This document shows, piece by piece, positions 52,070-61,418 of a stretch of 64,000 nucleotides of DNA. The position numbers and the translations under genes are program-made. The stretch covers positions 186,001 through 250,000 of the forward strand of contig NZ_SNWQ01000008.1 of the NCBI RefSeq assembly GCF_004361855.1. Direction: 5' to 3'. This DNA comes from Kribbella caucasensis. Lineage in GTDB: Bacteria > Actinomycetota > Actinomycetes > Propionibacteriales > Kribbellaceae. How positions within the stretch are numbered: position 1 is the stretch's first letter; each line of letters opens with the position of its first letter. The notes under the pieces were generated by a model. The model had not been told where the DNA came from. It saw nothing but the letters and a program-made list of their open reading frames with translations, and did no database searches.

Positions 52070-52957
52070 ATGAGCGTTGCAGCCGAAGTCGATGTGCACG
52101 GGCATCCGCGCGGGGCGTTGTCGCCATCCCGTGCCGCGGACTTCATGAGCTGCCCGCTCAAGTACCGCTTCCGTGTCATCGACCGGCTGCCGGAGAAGCC
52201 GTCCGCGGCCGCGGTCCGCGGGACGGTGGTGCACGGCGTGCTGGAGCGGTTGTTCGACCTGCCGCGTGGTCAGCGGACCCTGGAGCACGCGGCCGAGATG
52301 CTGGAGCCGCAGTGGCAGCAGGTGCTCGAGGCCGAGCCAGAGGTCGCTCAACTGTTCGAGGACGACGCGGATGGGGCCGAGCTGGCGAAGTGGCTGGCCG
52401 AGGCGCATCAGCTGCTGGGGAAGTACTTCACCCTCGAAGATCCGAACGCGCTGGAGCCTGCCGAGCGGGAGCTGTACGTCGAGACCGAGCTCGACTCAGG
52501 CCTGGTACTACGCGGGTACGTCGACCGGCTGGACGTCGCGCCGACCGGCGAGATCCGGGTGGTCGACTACAAGACCGGGCGCTCGCCGTCGGAGTTCTTC
52601 GAGGCCAAGGCACTGTTCCAGATGAAGTTCTACGCGCTGGTCCTGTGGCGGTTGCGCGGTGTCGTCCCGGCGATGCTCCAGCTGGTGTACCTCGGCAACG
52701 GCGAGATCGTCCGCTACATCCCCGACGAGGCCGACCTCCGCGCCTGCGAACGCAAGGTCGCCGCGTTGTGGACCGCCATCACCCGGGCCCTCGAGTCCGG
52801 CGACTGGCGCCCGAGTCGCGGCCCGCTCTGCGAGTGGTGCGACCACAAGGCGATCTGCCCCGCCTGGGGCGGCACACCTCCGCCGCTCCCGACCCGTTCG
52901 GTCGAAGAAGTCGCTCAGGAGTCGGCCGGCATCGACCTCGTGGGAGTGGACGGCTGA
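52070..52957 (+). CDS. RecB-family/Cas4-like PD-(D/E)XK exonuclease
   Basis: A 295-residue protein (start ATG 52070). It has a RecB-like nuclease core with the motif IRVVDYKTGRSPSEFFEA. A cysteine in FMSCPLKYRF near the N-terminus and three in LCEWCDHKAICPAWGG near the C-terminus match the four-cysteine Fe-S cluster pattern of Cas4/AddB-like nucleases. No CRISPR array or cas gene is present, so a general DNA repair role is more likely. It is divergent from the dioxygenase gene. Confidence 0.88.
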   Translation: MSVAAEVDVHGHPRGALSPSRAADFMSCPLKYRFRVIDRLPEKPSAAAVRGTVVHGVLERLFDLPRGQRTLEHAAEMLEPQWQQVLEAEPEVAQLFEDDADGAELAKWLAEAHQLLGKYFTLEDPNALEPAERELYVETELDSGLVLRGYVDRLDVAPTGEIRVVDYKTGRSPSEFFEAKALFQMKFYALVLWRLRGVVPAMLQLVYLGNGEIVRYIPDEADLRACERKVAALWTAITRALESGDWRPSRGPLCEWCDHKAICPAWGGTPPPLPTRSVEEVAQESAGIDLVGVDG

Positions 52958-53128
52958 GCACCCCCGAGCACGCCTCCCAGGCAGGTTGAGGTCCTGCATC
53001 ACCCCCGCGGCCACCCGGCTTTCGCCGACCCGACACGCCGTCGCGACCTGGGGTTTGAGGCGCTGGTCACACTGCGTGCGGCCGGGTGATGTCGGTGCCG
53101 GCGGGGTTCCTCGGATAACGTCCGGGCT

Positions 53129-54814
53129 ATGAGTCATCCGCATCCTGACCTCGGTCAGCCTCCTCGCCTTCCCGACGACGCACTCCGGGTGGTGGCGCTC
53201 GGCGGGCTCGGTGAGATCGGCCGGAACATGACCGTGTTCGAACACCGCGGCCGGTTGCTCGTGGTGGATTGCGGGGTGCTCTTCCCCGAGGAGCACCAGC
53301 CAGGCGTCGACGTGATCCTGCCCGACTTCGGCTGGATCCGGGACCGGATGGACAAGATCGACGCGATCGTCCTGACCCACGGTCACGAGGACCACATCGG
53401 CGGCGTCCCGTACCTGCTCAAGGAGCGCGGGAACATCCCGGTCGTCGGCTCGAAGCTCACCAACGCGTTCATCACCTCGAAGCTGAAGGAACACCGGCTG
53501 AAGCCGGCGACGGTCGAGGTCAAGGAGGGCGACAAGCGCAAGTTCGGGCCGTTCGAGTGTGAGTTCCTGGCCGTCAACCACTCGATCCCGGACGGCCTGG
53601 CGGTCGCGATCCGGACGAAGGCCGGCGTCGTACTGCACACCGGCGACTTCAAGATGGACCAGTTCCCGCTGGACCGCCGGCTGACCGACCTGCGTGGGTT
53701 CGCGCGGCTCGGTGAGGAGGGGGTCGACCTGTTCATGACGGACTCGACCAACGCCGACGTACCGGGGTTCACCACGGCGGAGAAGGATCTCGGGCCGGCC
53801 ATCGACGCGGTGTTCCGGACCGCGCCAGGGCGGATCATCGTGTCGAGTTTCGCCAGTCACGTGCACCGGATCCAGCAGGTACTGGACGCGGCGAAGGCGG
53901 GCGGCCGGAAGGTCGCGTTCGTCGGCCGTTCGATGGTCCGGAACATGGGTATCGCCCGCGATCTCGGCTACCTGAACGTACCGCGCGGCCTGATCGTCGA
54001 CCTGAAGGAGCTCGAGCAGCTACCGGACCGCAAGGTGACGCTGATCTGCACCGGGTCCCAGGGCGAGCCGATGGCCGCGCTGTCCCGGATGGCGAACCGC
54101 GACCACATGATCCGGATCGGCGAGGGCGACACCGTCCTGATGGCGAGCTCGCTGATCCCGGGCAACGAGAACGCGATCTACGCGGTGATCAACGGCCTGA
54201 TCCGCTGGGGTGCGCACGTCGTCCACAAGGGCAACGCGAAGGTGCACGTGTCGGGTCACGCGAGCGCCGGCGAACTCGTCTACTGCTACAACCTGGTCAA
54301 GCCGCGCAACGTGATGCCGGTGCACGGCGAGTTCCGGCACCTGAAGGCGAACGCGGAGCTGGCCGTCAACACCGGCGTACCGGCTGATCGGGTGATCATC
54401 GCCGAGGACGGCGTCGTGGTCGACCTGCACAAGGGCAAGGCGCGGATCACCGGCAAGGTCGAGGCGGGATACGTGTACGTCGACGCGATGACGGTCGGCG
54501 GGGTGACCGAGGCGAGCCTGAAGGACCGCCGGGCGCTGGCCGAGGAGGGCGTCGTCACGGTGGTGCTGATCGTCGACGCGCACACCGGGAAGCTGGCCGA
54601 GCCGCCGGACTTCCTGGCGCGTGGGTTCGTGCACGACGACACCACGTTCAAGCCGGTCGGGCCGGTGATCGAGGACGCCCTGGCGAAGGCGGCCGCCGAG
54701 AGCATCGGCGACGCCACCCAGCTCGAACAACTCGTCGGCCGAGCCGTCGGCAACTGGATCTACCGCAAGTGGCACCGCCGCCCGGTCATCATCCCAGTCG
54801 TCATCGATGCCTGA
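53129..54814 (+). CDS. rnj: Ribonuclease J
   Basis: RNase J is a beta-CASP metallo-beta-lactamase with endo- and 5-prime exonuclease activity in mRNA turnover and rRNA maturation. The 561-residue protein has the metal motif THGHEDHIGG (H84, H86, D88, H89), the beta-CASP segment with FVGRSMVRNMG and GSQGEPMAALSRMA, and a C-terminal domain. A DGVVVDLHKGKARI segment leads into it. Start ATG 53129. The 171-base gap upstream holds no gene. A 7-base-pair GGCGGAG/CTCCGCC hairpin at 54870-54896 may end its transcript. Confidence 0.95.
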   Translation: MSHPHPDLGQPPRLPDDALRVVALGGLGEIGRNMTVFEHRGRLLVVDCGVLFPEEHQPGVDVILPDFGWIRDRMDKIDAIVLTHGHEDHIGGVPYLLKERGNIPVVGSKLTNAFITSKLKEHRLKPATVEVKEGDKRKFGPFECEFLAVNHSIPDGLAVAIRTKAGVVLHTGDFKMDQFPLDRRLTDLRGFARLGEEGVDLFMTDSTNADVPGFTTAEKDLGPAIDAVFRTAPGRIIVSSFASHVHRIQQVLDAAKAGGRKVAFVGRSMVRNMGIARDLGYLNVPRGLIVDLKELEQLPDRKVTLICTGSQGEPMAALSRMANRDHMIRIGEGDTVLMASSLIPGNENAIYAVINGLIRWGAHVVHKGNAKVHVSGHASAGELVYCYNLVKPRNVMPVHGEFRHLKANAELAVNTGVPADRVIIAEDGVVVDLHKGKARITGKVEAGYVYVDAMTVGGVTEASLKDRRALAEEGVVTVVLIVDAHTGKLAEPPDFLARGFVHDDTTFKPVGPVIEDALAKAAAESIGDATQLEQLVGRAVGNWIYRKWHRRPVIIPVVIDA

Positions 54815-54869
54815 GTAGGTACGACGCTCCCGCCCAAGGTGCGGGGAGGCGGTGGCGAGGGTGAGGGAA

Positions 54870-54896
54870 GGCGGAGTGTGACAGGGGCGCTCCGCC
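54870..54896 (+). terminator. Possible weak terminator after rnj
   Basis: GGCGGAG (54870-54876) and CTCCGCC (54890-54896) form a 7-base-pair stem with a 13-base loop, about 55 bases after the rnj stop and 64 before the ABC gene. No U-tract is seen. Confidence 0.4.
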
Positions 54897-54960
54897 TGGG
54901 TGGTGTACCGCCGGGTGGGGGTCGTGCTGGGGAGGACCTGGGGGCGGATAGCGTTCGGGC

Positions 54961-55713
54961 ATGACTGCGGAACTCGTCGAGCAGGCCGTGGCGATCAGGA
55001 CGGTGGGGCTGGGCAAGAGCTACGGCCACGGCGAGACCAGGATCGATGCGCTGGCGGACGTGAGTGTGGAGTTCGGGCGCGGGCGGTTCACCGCGATCAT
55101 GGGGCCGTCCGGTTCGGGCAAGTCGACCCTGCTGCACTGTCTCGCGGGCCTCGACAAGCCGACCACCGGCCAGGTGATGCTCGGCGAACTCGACCTGACC
55201 AAGCTGGACGAGCGATCCCTGACCCACCTCAGGCGGGACCGGATCGGCTTCGTGTTCCAGGCGTTCAACCTGGTCCCGACCCTGACCGCGCTGGAGAACA
55301 TCACCCTCCCGCTCGACCTGGCCAACCGCAAACCCGACAAGGCCTGGCTCGACACCGTGCTGACCACGATCGGCCTCAAGGACCGCCTCGGTCACAAACC
55401 GTCCGAGTTGTCCGGCGGTCAGCAGCAACGGGTCGCGTGCGCCCGCGCCCTGGTCTCCCGCCCGCATGTGGTGTTCGCCGACGAGCCGACCGGCAACCTC
55501 GACTCCCGCGCCTCGGCGGACGTGCTCGGCTTCCTGCACCGTTCGGTCCGTGAGTTCGGTCAGACCGTGGTGATGGTGACCCACGATCCCACCGCCGCCG
55601 CGTACGCCGATCGGGTGCTGTTCCTCGCCGACGGCCGGCTGCGGGACGAGCTGCTCGACCCGACCGCGGAGTCCGTCCTCGACCTGATGAAGCAGCTCGA
55701 CGGGACCGACTGA
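54961..55713 (+). CDS. ABC transporter ATP-binding protein (MacB/LolD-type)
   Basis: A 250-residue ATPase with Walker A GPSGSGKST, Q-loop FVFQAFNLVPTLTA, signature LSGGQQQRVACARALVSRP, Walker B VVFADEPTGNLDS, and the H-loop VMVTHDPTAAA. The long Q-loop region and signature place it in the MacB/LolD-type export or membrane-tension family. Its stop overlaps the start of the permease gene by 1 base (TGATG). Confidence 0.93.
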   Translation: MTAELVEQAVAIRTVGLGKSYGHGETRIDALADVSVEFGRGRFTAIMGPSGSGKSTLLHCLAGLDKPTTGQVMLGELDLTKLDERSLTHLRRDRIGFVFQAFNLVPTLTALENITLPLDLANRKPDKAWLDTVLTTIGLKDRLGHKPSELSGGQQQRVACARALVSRPHVVFADEPTGNLDSRASADVLGFLHRSVREFGQTVVMVTHDPTAAAYADRVLFLADGRLRDELLDPTAESVLDLMKQLDGTD

Positions 55714-58235
55714 TGCTCAAGCTCGGCCTCCGGTCGGTGCTGGCCCACCGGCTGCGGTTCGTCCTCTGTACGGTCGCGGTGCTGCTCGGGATCGCTTTCG
55801 TCAGCGGAGCGATGATCTTCACCGACACCCTGTCCGCCGCACTGAAGAAGAACTTCGCCGGTGGTACCGCCGACATCACCGTCACCGCGGTCAGCCAGGT
55901 GGACCCCGGTACGTCGGGCGCGCTGCCGGCGACCCTGACGATCGATCTCGCGAACCAGATCGCCGCCGTACCGGGCGTCGCCGGCACCGACCCGCAACTC
56001 CTCGTCCCCGGCATCCAGATCATCGGCAAGGACGGCCGGCCGATCGACAACCACGGCCTGTCCGCGTACGGCGCCGGCTGGCCGCACCACCCCCAGACCG
56101 CGCCGTTCCGGCTACTCGACGGCGAGGCGCCCTGGGGCCAGGCGAAACTGGCTCTCGACCAGACCACCGCCCGCCGCGAGGGATTCGAGCTCGGCCAGCA
56201 GATCAAGGTCGTCACCCCGGCCAGGTCCGTCAGCGCGACCCTGACCGCCATCACCACGTCTGCCCTGTCCGGTTCGGCCGCGGGTGCTCCACTGGTCAGC
56301 TTCGACCCGGCGACCGCCCAACTGCTCCTGCTCGGCCGCCCCGGCTGGACCTCGATCGGCGTCGCCGTCCAGCCCGGTCAGGACCACGCGATCGTCAAGG
56401 AGGAGATCACCTCGATCGCCGGCCCGGACGTCACGGTCCGGACTGCGGCCGAGGTCTCGGCCGACGGCGAGAACGCCCTCGACGACACCTTCGGCGGCTT
56501 CAGTACGGTCCTGCTCATGTTCGCCGGCCTGGCGTTGTTCGTCGGCGCGTTCCTGATCGTCAACACGTTCGCGATGGTCGTCGCTCAGCGGTCCCGCGAG
56601 CTCGCCATGCTCCGCGCGATCGGCGCGTCCCGCAGCCAGGTCACCGGCACGGTCCTCGCCGAAGCGACCGTGATCGGCGTGATCGGCTCGACCCTCGGCC
56701 TGCTGATCGGCACCGGTGTCGCGGGCGGTATCCAGCTCTTCTACCAAAGTCTCGACCTGGCCATCCCGTCGACGGCGCTCCAGGTCAGCGCCGCCACGAT
56801 CGTCACCAGCTACCTGATCGGCATCGGTGTCACCGTCGCCGCGGCGTACCCGGCGGCCCGGCGTGCGGGCAAGCTGCCACCCGTCGCCGCGATGCGCGAC
56901 GACCTCGTCGTACCCGAGCGCTCCCTCCTGGTCCGCCTGCTCATCGGTGGGTTCATGCTGCTGATGGCCGTCACCCTCTCCGCGATCGGGCTCGGCACTC
57001 AAGGCCTGCCCGGCGCGGTACTGCTCGCCTTCGCCGCCGCGATCACCCTGCTCGGCATCGTCATGACCAGTCCGCTGATCAGCCGGTACGCCGTCCGCGG
57101 GCTGATGCGGCCGTTCGGGCGTCAGGCCCCAGTGGTTCTCGGCCGGCGGAACGCGGAACGCAACCCACGGCGTACGTCCGCGACCGCATCGGCGTTGATG
57201 ATCTCGCTCGCCCTGGTCAGCGGGCTGGTCGTCCTCGCGGCCTCCGCGAAGGCCTCGGTGGACAAGGGCATCGCGGACGCGATCGGCACCGCCGAGTTCG
57301 TCGTCAGCGACCAGGGCGGGGCGTTCAGCAGCCAGGTCGGCGACCGGATCGCCGAAGTACCAGGGATCTCCGCCGTGCACCGGATCCGTCAGCTCCCGGG
57401 CACGGTCGCCAGTACGCCGGTCAGCGTCTCCGGCGTCTCACCGGGAACCCTCAGCGGACCGATCGTCACCAGGCTCGACGCGGGCTCGCTCGACAATCTC
57501 GAAAAGGGCGAGGCCGTCATCCCCCGCAACCTGGCCAACCAGCTCAAGTTGTCGGTGGGCAAGCGGTTCCAGCTCGTCACCTCGACCGGCAAGTTCCCGC
57601 TGACCGTCGGCGGGGTGATCGCCTCGAACCGCGAGGTCAACGCCGTTATCCTGTCGCTGGACCAGTTCGGCGCGGTCGGTGGCGCCGGGACCGATTCGAC
57701 CCTCTACCTGGATGTTGCCGACGGCACCGATCCGGTGCAGGTCCGGTCCGCGGTGCTCGCGAAGGTCAGCGACTATCCGTCAGTGCTCGTGCGCGATCAG
57801 CAGGCGTATGCGGCCGGTGAGCGGGGTCCGATCAACGCCATCCTCGGGGTGGTCGGGGCGCTGCTCGCGCTCGCGGTGCTGATCGCTCTGCTCGGCATCG
57901 TGAACACGCTCGCGCTCGGTGTGGTCGAGCGGACCCGGGAGATCGGCCTGCTGCGCGCGATCGGGATGGACGGGCCGCAGTTGCGCCGGATGCTTCAGGT
58001 GGAGGCGATCGCGATGGCGCTGCTCGGTGCGCTGCTGGGTGTGATCGTCGGCGTACTCTTCGCCGCGGCGATCCAGCAGGTGATGGCGGAGGACGGCCTC
58101 AGCGTCCTGGACGTCCCGGTGCTGCAACTCGTCATCGCGATCGTGGTCGCGGCCGTGGTCGGCGTACTGGCCGCGTTCTGGCCGTCCCGCCGCGCGTCCC
58201 GCCTGGACGTCCTGCAGGCCATCGCCGCCGAGTAG
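55713..58235 (+). CDS. FtsX/MacB-type ABC permease
   Basis: An 840-residue permease with an N-terminal transmembrane helix (about 10-35), a large external region (about 35-245), two clusters of membrane helices (about 260-480 and 690-840), and a second external region between them. The stretch LMRPFGRQAPVVLGRRNAER and two FtsX-like ERxREIGxLRAIGxxxxQ motifs are visible (SRELAMLRAIGASRSQ; TREIGLLRAIGMDGPQ). With the adjacent ATPase it forms a probable lipoprotein or small-molecule exporter. Cargo is unknown. Confidence 0.92.
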   Translation: MLKLGLRSVLAHRLRFVLCTVAVLLGIAFVSGAMIFTDTLSAALKKNFAGGTADITVTAVSQVDPGTSGALPATLTIDLANQIAAVPGVAGTDPQLLVPGIQIIGKDGRPIDNHGLSAYGAGWPHHPQTAPFRLLDGEAPWGQAKLALDQTTARREGFELGQQIKVVTPARSVSATLTAITTSALSGSAAGAPLVSFDPATAQLLLLGRPGWTSIGVAVQPGQDHAIVKEEITSIAGPDVTVRTAAEVSADGENALDDTFGGFSTVLLMFAGLALFVGAFLIVNTFAMVVAQRSRELAMLRAIGASRSQVTGTVLAEATVIGVIGSTLGLLIGTGVAGGIQLFYQSLDLAIPSTALQVSAATIVTSYLIGIGVTVAAAYPAARRAGKLPPVAAMRDDLVVPERSLLVRLLIGGFMLLMAVTLSAIGLGTQGLPGAVLLAFAAAITLLGIVMTSPLISRYAVRGLMRPFGRQAPVVLGRRNAERNPRRTSATASALMISLALVSGLVVLAASAKASVDKGIADAIGTAEFVVSDQGGAFSSQVGDRIAEVPGISAVHRIRQLPGTVASTPVSVSGVSPGTLSGPIVTRLDAGSLDNLEKGEAVIPRNLANQLKLSVGKRFQLVTSTGKFPLTVGGVIASNREVNAVILSLDQFGAVGGAGTDSTLYLDVADGTDPVQVRSAVLAKVSDYPSVLVRDQQAYAAGERGPINAILGVVGALLALAVLIALLGIVNTLALGVVERTREIGLLRAIGMDGPQLRRMLQVEAIAMALLGALLGVIVGVLFAAAIQQVMAEDGLSVLDVPVLQLVIAIVVAAVVGVLAAFWPSRRASRLDVLQAIAAE

Positions 58236-58242
58236 CGAACAC

Positions 58243-58330
58243 TTCGACATGAGGTAGTGCGCCAAACCGCCGGCTCGGCGCCATCGCCCCGCGGGGAAGC
58301 CTGTCCGGCGGCGGACTACCTCATGTCGAA
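58243..58330. repeat. Hairpin element, copy A
   Basis: A perfect 16-base-pair inverted repeat, arms 58243-58258 (TTCGACATGAGGTAGT) and 58315-58330, with an inner CCGCCGG/CCGGCGG pairing, begins 7 bases after the permease stop. The left arm and flank share TCGACATGRGGTAGTGCSCCAA with the element at 49717. It may act as a terminator for the ABC genes. Confidence 0.75.
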
Positions 58331-58385
58331 ATGCACAGACTCGCGAAGGGGTCCGTCGGCGGAGAATGCCAGGTAGCCTGCCGGT

Positions 58386-59144
58386 GTGCCGGGCAGCGTC
58401 CAATCGATCGAGCGAGCTGCCGCAGTGCTGCGCCTACTCGCCAGCGCGCCGAACGGACTCGGCGTCGCGGACCTCGGCAACGCACTCGGTCTGGCCAAGG
58501 CGACCGTGCACGGGATCCTCAAGACACTGCACCAAGTCGGCTTCGTCGAGCAGGACCACAGCGGCGCGCACTACCACCTGAGCGACGCCTTCGGCCGCCT
58601 CGGCGACACCTATCTCGATCCCAACGAGCTCCGCAGCCGTGCGATCAACTGGGCCGACTCGCTCGCCGCCCGCAGCGGTGAGGTGGTCCGCGTCGGCCGG
58701 CTGGTCGAGGGCAAGGTGGTCGTGGTCCACCACGTGTTCCGGCCCGACGACAGCGATCAGGACCTGGACGTCGGTACGACGCTGCCGCCGCACGCCTGTT
58801 CCCTGGGCAAGGCCGTGCTCGCCTTCGACACCAGCGGCGGGGCGAAACCGCGGAAGCTGGAGGCGTTCACCACCAGGACGATCGTCGATCCGGCCCGGCT
58901 CGCGGACGAACTGGCGTCGGTCCGGGCGAAGGGCTGGGCCGCGGAGTTCGAGGAGCACACCGTCGAGCTGGCCGGCATCGCGGCGCCGATCCGCGGCCTC
59001 GGCGGCCTGGTCGTCGGCGCGGTCGGCCTCACCGGCCGGATCGAACGCATCTGCGACAGCCGCCTCCGCCACCGCACCGACCTCGTCACCATGGTCCGGG
59101 CCACCGCCGAAGCCATCGGCCGCGACCTCCGCGAGGACCGCTGA
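58386..59144 (+). CDS. IclR-family regulator of glycerol genes (GylR-like)
   Basis: A 252-residue IclR-type regulator: N-terminal winged helix (about 5-65, IERAAAVLRLLASAPNGLGV, then NALGLAKATVHGILKTLHQV) and an effector domain (about 80-250, VVHHVFRPDDSDQDLDVGTT, AWAAEFEEHTVELAGIAAPI-like segment, and GLVVGAVGLTGRIERI). The start is GTG 58386. glpK lies 197 bases downstream, matching the gylR-gyl arrangement of Streptomyces, so glycerol or G3P response is likely. A gene-free CCAC-rich stretch separates the genes. Confidence 0.9.
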   Translation: MPGSVQSIERAAAVLRLLASAPNGLGVADLGNALGLAKATVHGILKTLHQVGFVEQDHSGAHYHLSDAFGRLGDTYLDPNELRSRAINWADSLAARSGEVVRVGRLVEGKVVVVHHVFRPDDSDQDLDVGTTLPPHACSLGKAVLAFDTSGGAKPRKLEAFTTRTIVDPARLADELASVRAKGWAAEFEEHTVELAGIAAPIRGLGGLVVGAVGLTGRIERICDSRLRHRTDLVTMVRATAEAIGRDLREDR

Positions 59145-59341
59145 GCTGATGCCCACCCCGACCCCACCCCGCCCTCACCCCCACCACCCACGCCCCACCC
59201 AACTCCGACCACCCACCACATCGCGGTCTCACCCCGCCCCGACCCGTCCGTCGACCACCTCGCACCCCGCCTTCACCCCCGCCTCCCCGCAGCACTTGCT
59301 CCAGTCACCCACCACCTCGTTCGTTCTGGGAGGTGGGGTGA

Positions 59342-60850
59342 GTGGCTGAGCAGTATGTGGCGGCGGTGGATCAGGGGACGAACTCGACCCGGTGCATCCT
59401 GTTCGACCGACGCGGACGGCTCGTTTCGGTGGCGCAGCGTGAGCATAAGCAGCACTTTCCGCGACCGGGCTGGGTCGAGCACGACGCGACCGAGATCTGG
59501 CGCAACGTCACCCGGGTGGTCCCGGCCGCGATCCGCCAGATCGGCGCCCTCCCCACCCAGATCGTTGCCATCGGCATCACCAACCAGCGGGAGACCAGCC
59601 TGCTGTGGGACCGCCGGACCGGCCGCCCGATCGGGCACGCGGTGACCTGGCAGGACACCCGGACCGACCGGCTGATCACCGAACTGGCCGGCGACGAAGG
59701 GCCCGACCGGTTCGCCGACCTGTGCGGCCTGCCGCTGACCACCTACTTCTCCGCGCCGAGATTGCGCTGGATGCTCGACGAGACTCCCGGCCTGCGGGAA
59801 CGTGCCGAACGCGGCGAAGTGCTGTTCGGCACGATGGAGACCTGGCTGATCTGGAACTTCACCGGCGGCCCGGACGGCGGACTCCACGTCACCGACGTGA
59901 CGAACGCCAGCCGCACCATGCTGATGAACATCGAGACCCTCGAATGGGACGACCACCTGCTCGCCGCGTTCGATGTACCACGGTCGGTGCTGCCCGAGAT
60001 CCGGCCGTCCTCCGGGGTATTCGCGACTGCCACGGCAGTGCTCCCCGGCGTACGGATCGGGGCGGCGCTCGGGGATCAGCAGGCTGCGTTGTTCGGGCAG
60101 ACCTGCTTCAGTCCCGGTGAGGCCAAGTGCACGTATGGCACCGGGTCGTTCCTGTTGCTGAACACCGGCAAGGAGATCGTCCGGTCCACGCACGGCATGC
60201 TGACCACCGTCGCGTACCAGATCGGCTCGCAACCGGCGGCGTACGCGCTCGAAGGGTCGATGGCGGTCACCGGCTCACTCGTCCAGTGGTTCCGTGACGG
60301 CCTCGGGCTGATCCACACCGCCGCCGAGATCGAGACGCTGGCCCGGACCGTCGACGACAACGGCGGCGCGTACATCGTGCCCGCGTTCTCCGGGTTGTTC
60401 GCACCGCATTGGCGTAGCGAGGCGCGCGGGGTGATCGCCGGCCTCACCTCGTACATCACCAAGGGTCACCTCGCACGCGCGGTCCTCGAGGCGACCGGCT
60501 TCCAGACGCTGGAGGTGGTGAACGCGATGAACGCCGACTCCGGCATCGCGCTGACCGCCCTCAAGGTCGACGGCGGGATGACGGCGAACAACCTGCTGAT
60601 GCAGTTCCTCGCCGACCTCCTCGACGTCCCCGTCGTCCGGCCGATGGTGACCGAGACGGTCTCGCTCGGAGCCGCGTACGCCGCCGGCCTGGCCGTCGGC
60701 TACTGGCCGGATCTCGAAGGCCTGCGCAGCAACTGGCATCGCGCCGGACAGTGGCTGCCGAACATGGATCCCACCCGCCGCGCCGCGGAGTACGCGAACT
60801 GGCAGGCAGCAGTCCAACGCACCTTCGGCTGGATCCGCCCCGGCCAATAA
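59342..60850 (+). CDS. glpK: Glycerol kinase
   Basis: GlpK phosphorylates glycerol to glycerol-3-phosphate. The 502-residue FGGY-family protein has AVDQGTNSTRCILFDRRG at the N-terminus, IGITNQRETSLLWDRRTG, TWQDTRTD, and LKVDGGMTANNLLMQFLADL near the C-terminus. It starts with GTG 59342, with GGAGGTGGGG just upstream. It lies between the IclR regulator and an NTF2-like gene; glpD is 1.8 kb away on the opposite strand, and glpF is not in the window. Confidence 0.96.
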   Translation: MAEQYVAAVDQGTNSTRCILFDRRGRLVSVAQREHKQHFPRPGWVEHDATEIWRNVTRVVPAAIRQIGALPTQIVAIGITNQRETSLLWDRRTGRPIGHAVTWQDTRTDRLITELAGDEGPDRFADLCGLPLTTYFSAPRLRWMLDETPGLRERAERGEVLFGTMETWLIWNFTGGPDGGLHVTDVTNASRTMLMNIETLEWDDHLLAAFDVPRSVLPEIRPSSGVFATATAVLPGVRIGAALGDQQAALFGQTCFSPGEAKCTYGTGSFLLLNTGKEIVRSTHGMLTTVAYQIGSQPAAYALEGSMAVTGSLVQWFRDGLGLIHTAAEIETLARTVDDNGGAYIVPAFSGLFAPHWRSEARGVIAGLTSYITKGHLARAVLEATGFQTLEVVNAMNADSGIALTALKVDGGMTANNLLMQFLADLLDVPVVRPMVTETVSLGAAYAAGLAVGYWPDLEGLRSNWHRAGQWLPNMDPTRRAAEYANWQAAVQRTFGWIRPGQ

Positions 60851-60874
60851 AACGTGCTCTAGGCAACAAACCCG

Positions 60875-61339
60875 TCAGACAGCGACCTCGTCCGTGATCG
60901 GCGCCGCGTGCGCCTCCTCATAACCGGCCGCCGCCAACCGGTCCAGCGCCCGCGCCAGCACCGCCGTGTCCTCCAGCGTCCGGACCTCGGTCATCTTCCC
61001 CCACCGCATCCGCAGCATCTGGTGCACGACGTTCTGGTACCGCGTGCCGTCCACCAACCCGACATCCACCGTCACCGCCGTCGCGATCCGCGTATCCCAC
61101 GGCCACCCAGCCACCAGGACGTCCTGTACGACGAACTGGGTGTTCGGCATCAACCGGAAGCACCGTTCCCACCAGCGCCGCAACGCTTCGTGCGTGTGCC
61201 GCTCCCCCGACAGCGCGTGATCGCCGTAGAACCGGTACGTGAACTCCGGCGCCATCCCGGTCACCATCGCCTCCCAGTTCCCCTTGCTGATCTCCGCGAA
61301 CGCCTGCCGCACCTTCGCCGCCACCACCCGGTGATACAT
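60875..61339 (-). CDS. NTF2-like (SnoaL-type) fold protein
   Basis: A 154-residue protein with start ATG 61339. The pattern MYHRVVAAKVRQAFAEISKG, FTYRFYGDHALSGERHTHEA, RWWERCFRLMPNTQFVVQDV and RYQNVVHQMLRMRWGKMTEV fits the NTF2/SnoaL-like cone fold, used by small isomerases, hydrolases and binding proteins. The substrate is unknown. It is divergent from an HxlR-type regulator that is likely to control it. Confidence 0.82.
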   Translation of the reverse strand: MYHRVVAAKVRQAFAEISKGNWEAMVTGMAPEFTYRFYGDHALSGERHTHEALRRWWERCFRLMPNTQFVVQDVLVAGWPWDTRIATAVTVDVGLVDGTRYQNVVHQMLRMRWGKMTEVRTLEDTAVLARALDRLAAAGYEEAHAAPITDEVAV

Positions 61340-61381
61340 CTCGTCAATCCCCTCAGTCGTTGGAGATTTCAGCCTAGGGAT

Positions 61382-61411
61382 AGTGAGTTCAATGACGCAA
61401 CTGACTAGGAT
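61382..61411. promoter_or_regulatory. Candidate HxlR operator and near-leaderless promoter
   Basis: Between the divergent starts, AGTGAGTT (61382-61389) and AACTGACT (61399-61406) form an imperfect inverted repeat (7 of 8 bases). A TAGGAT -10-like hexamer at 61406-61411 is only 7 bases before the HxlR gene ATG, which would give a leaderless transcript. Both are by-eye calls. Confidence 0.35.
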
Positions 61412-61418
61412 GTAGATC

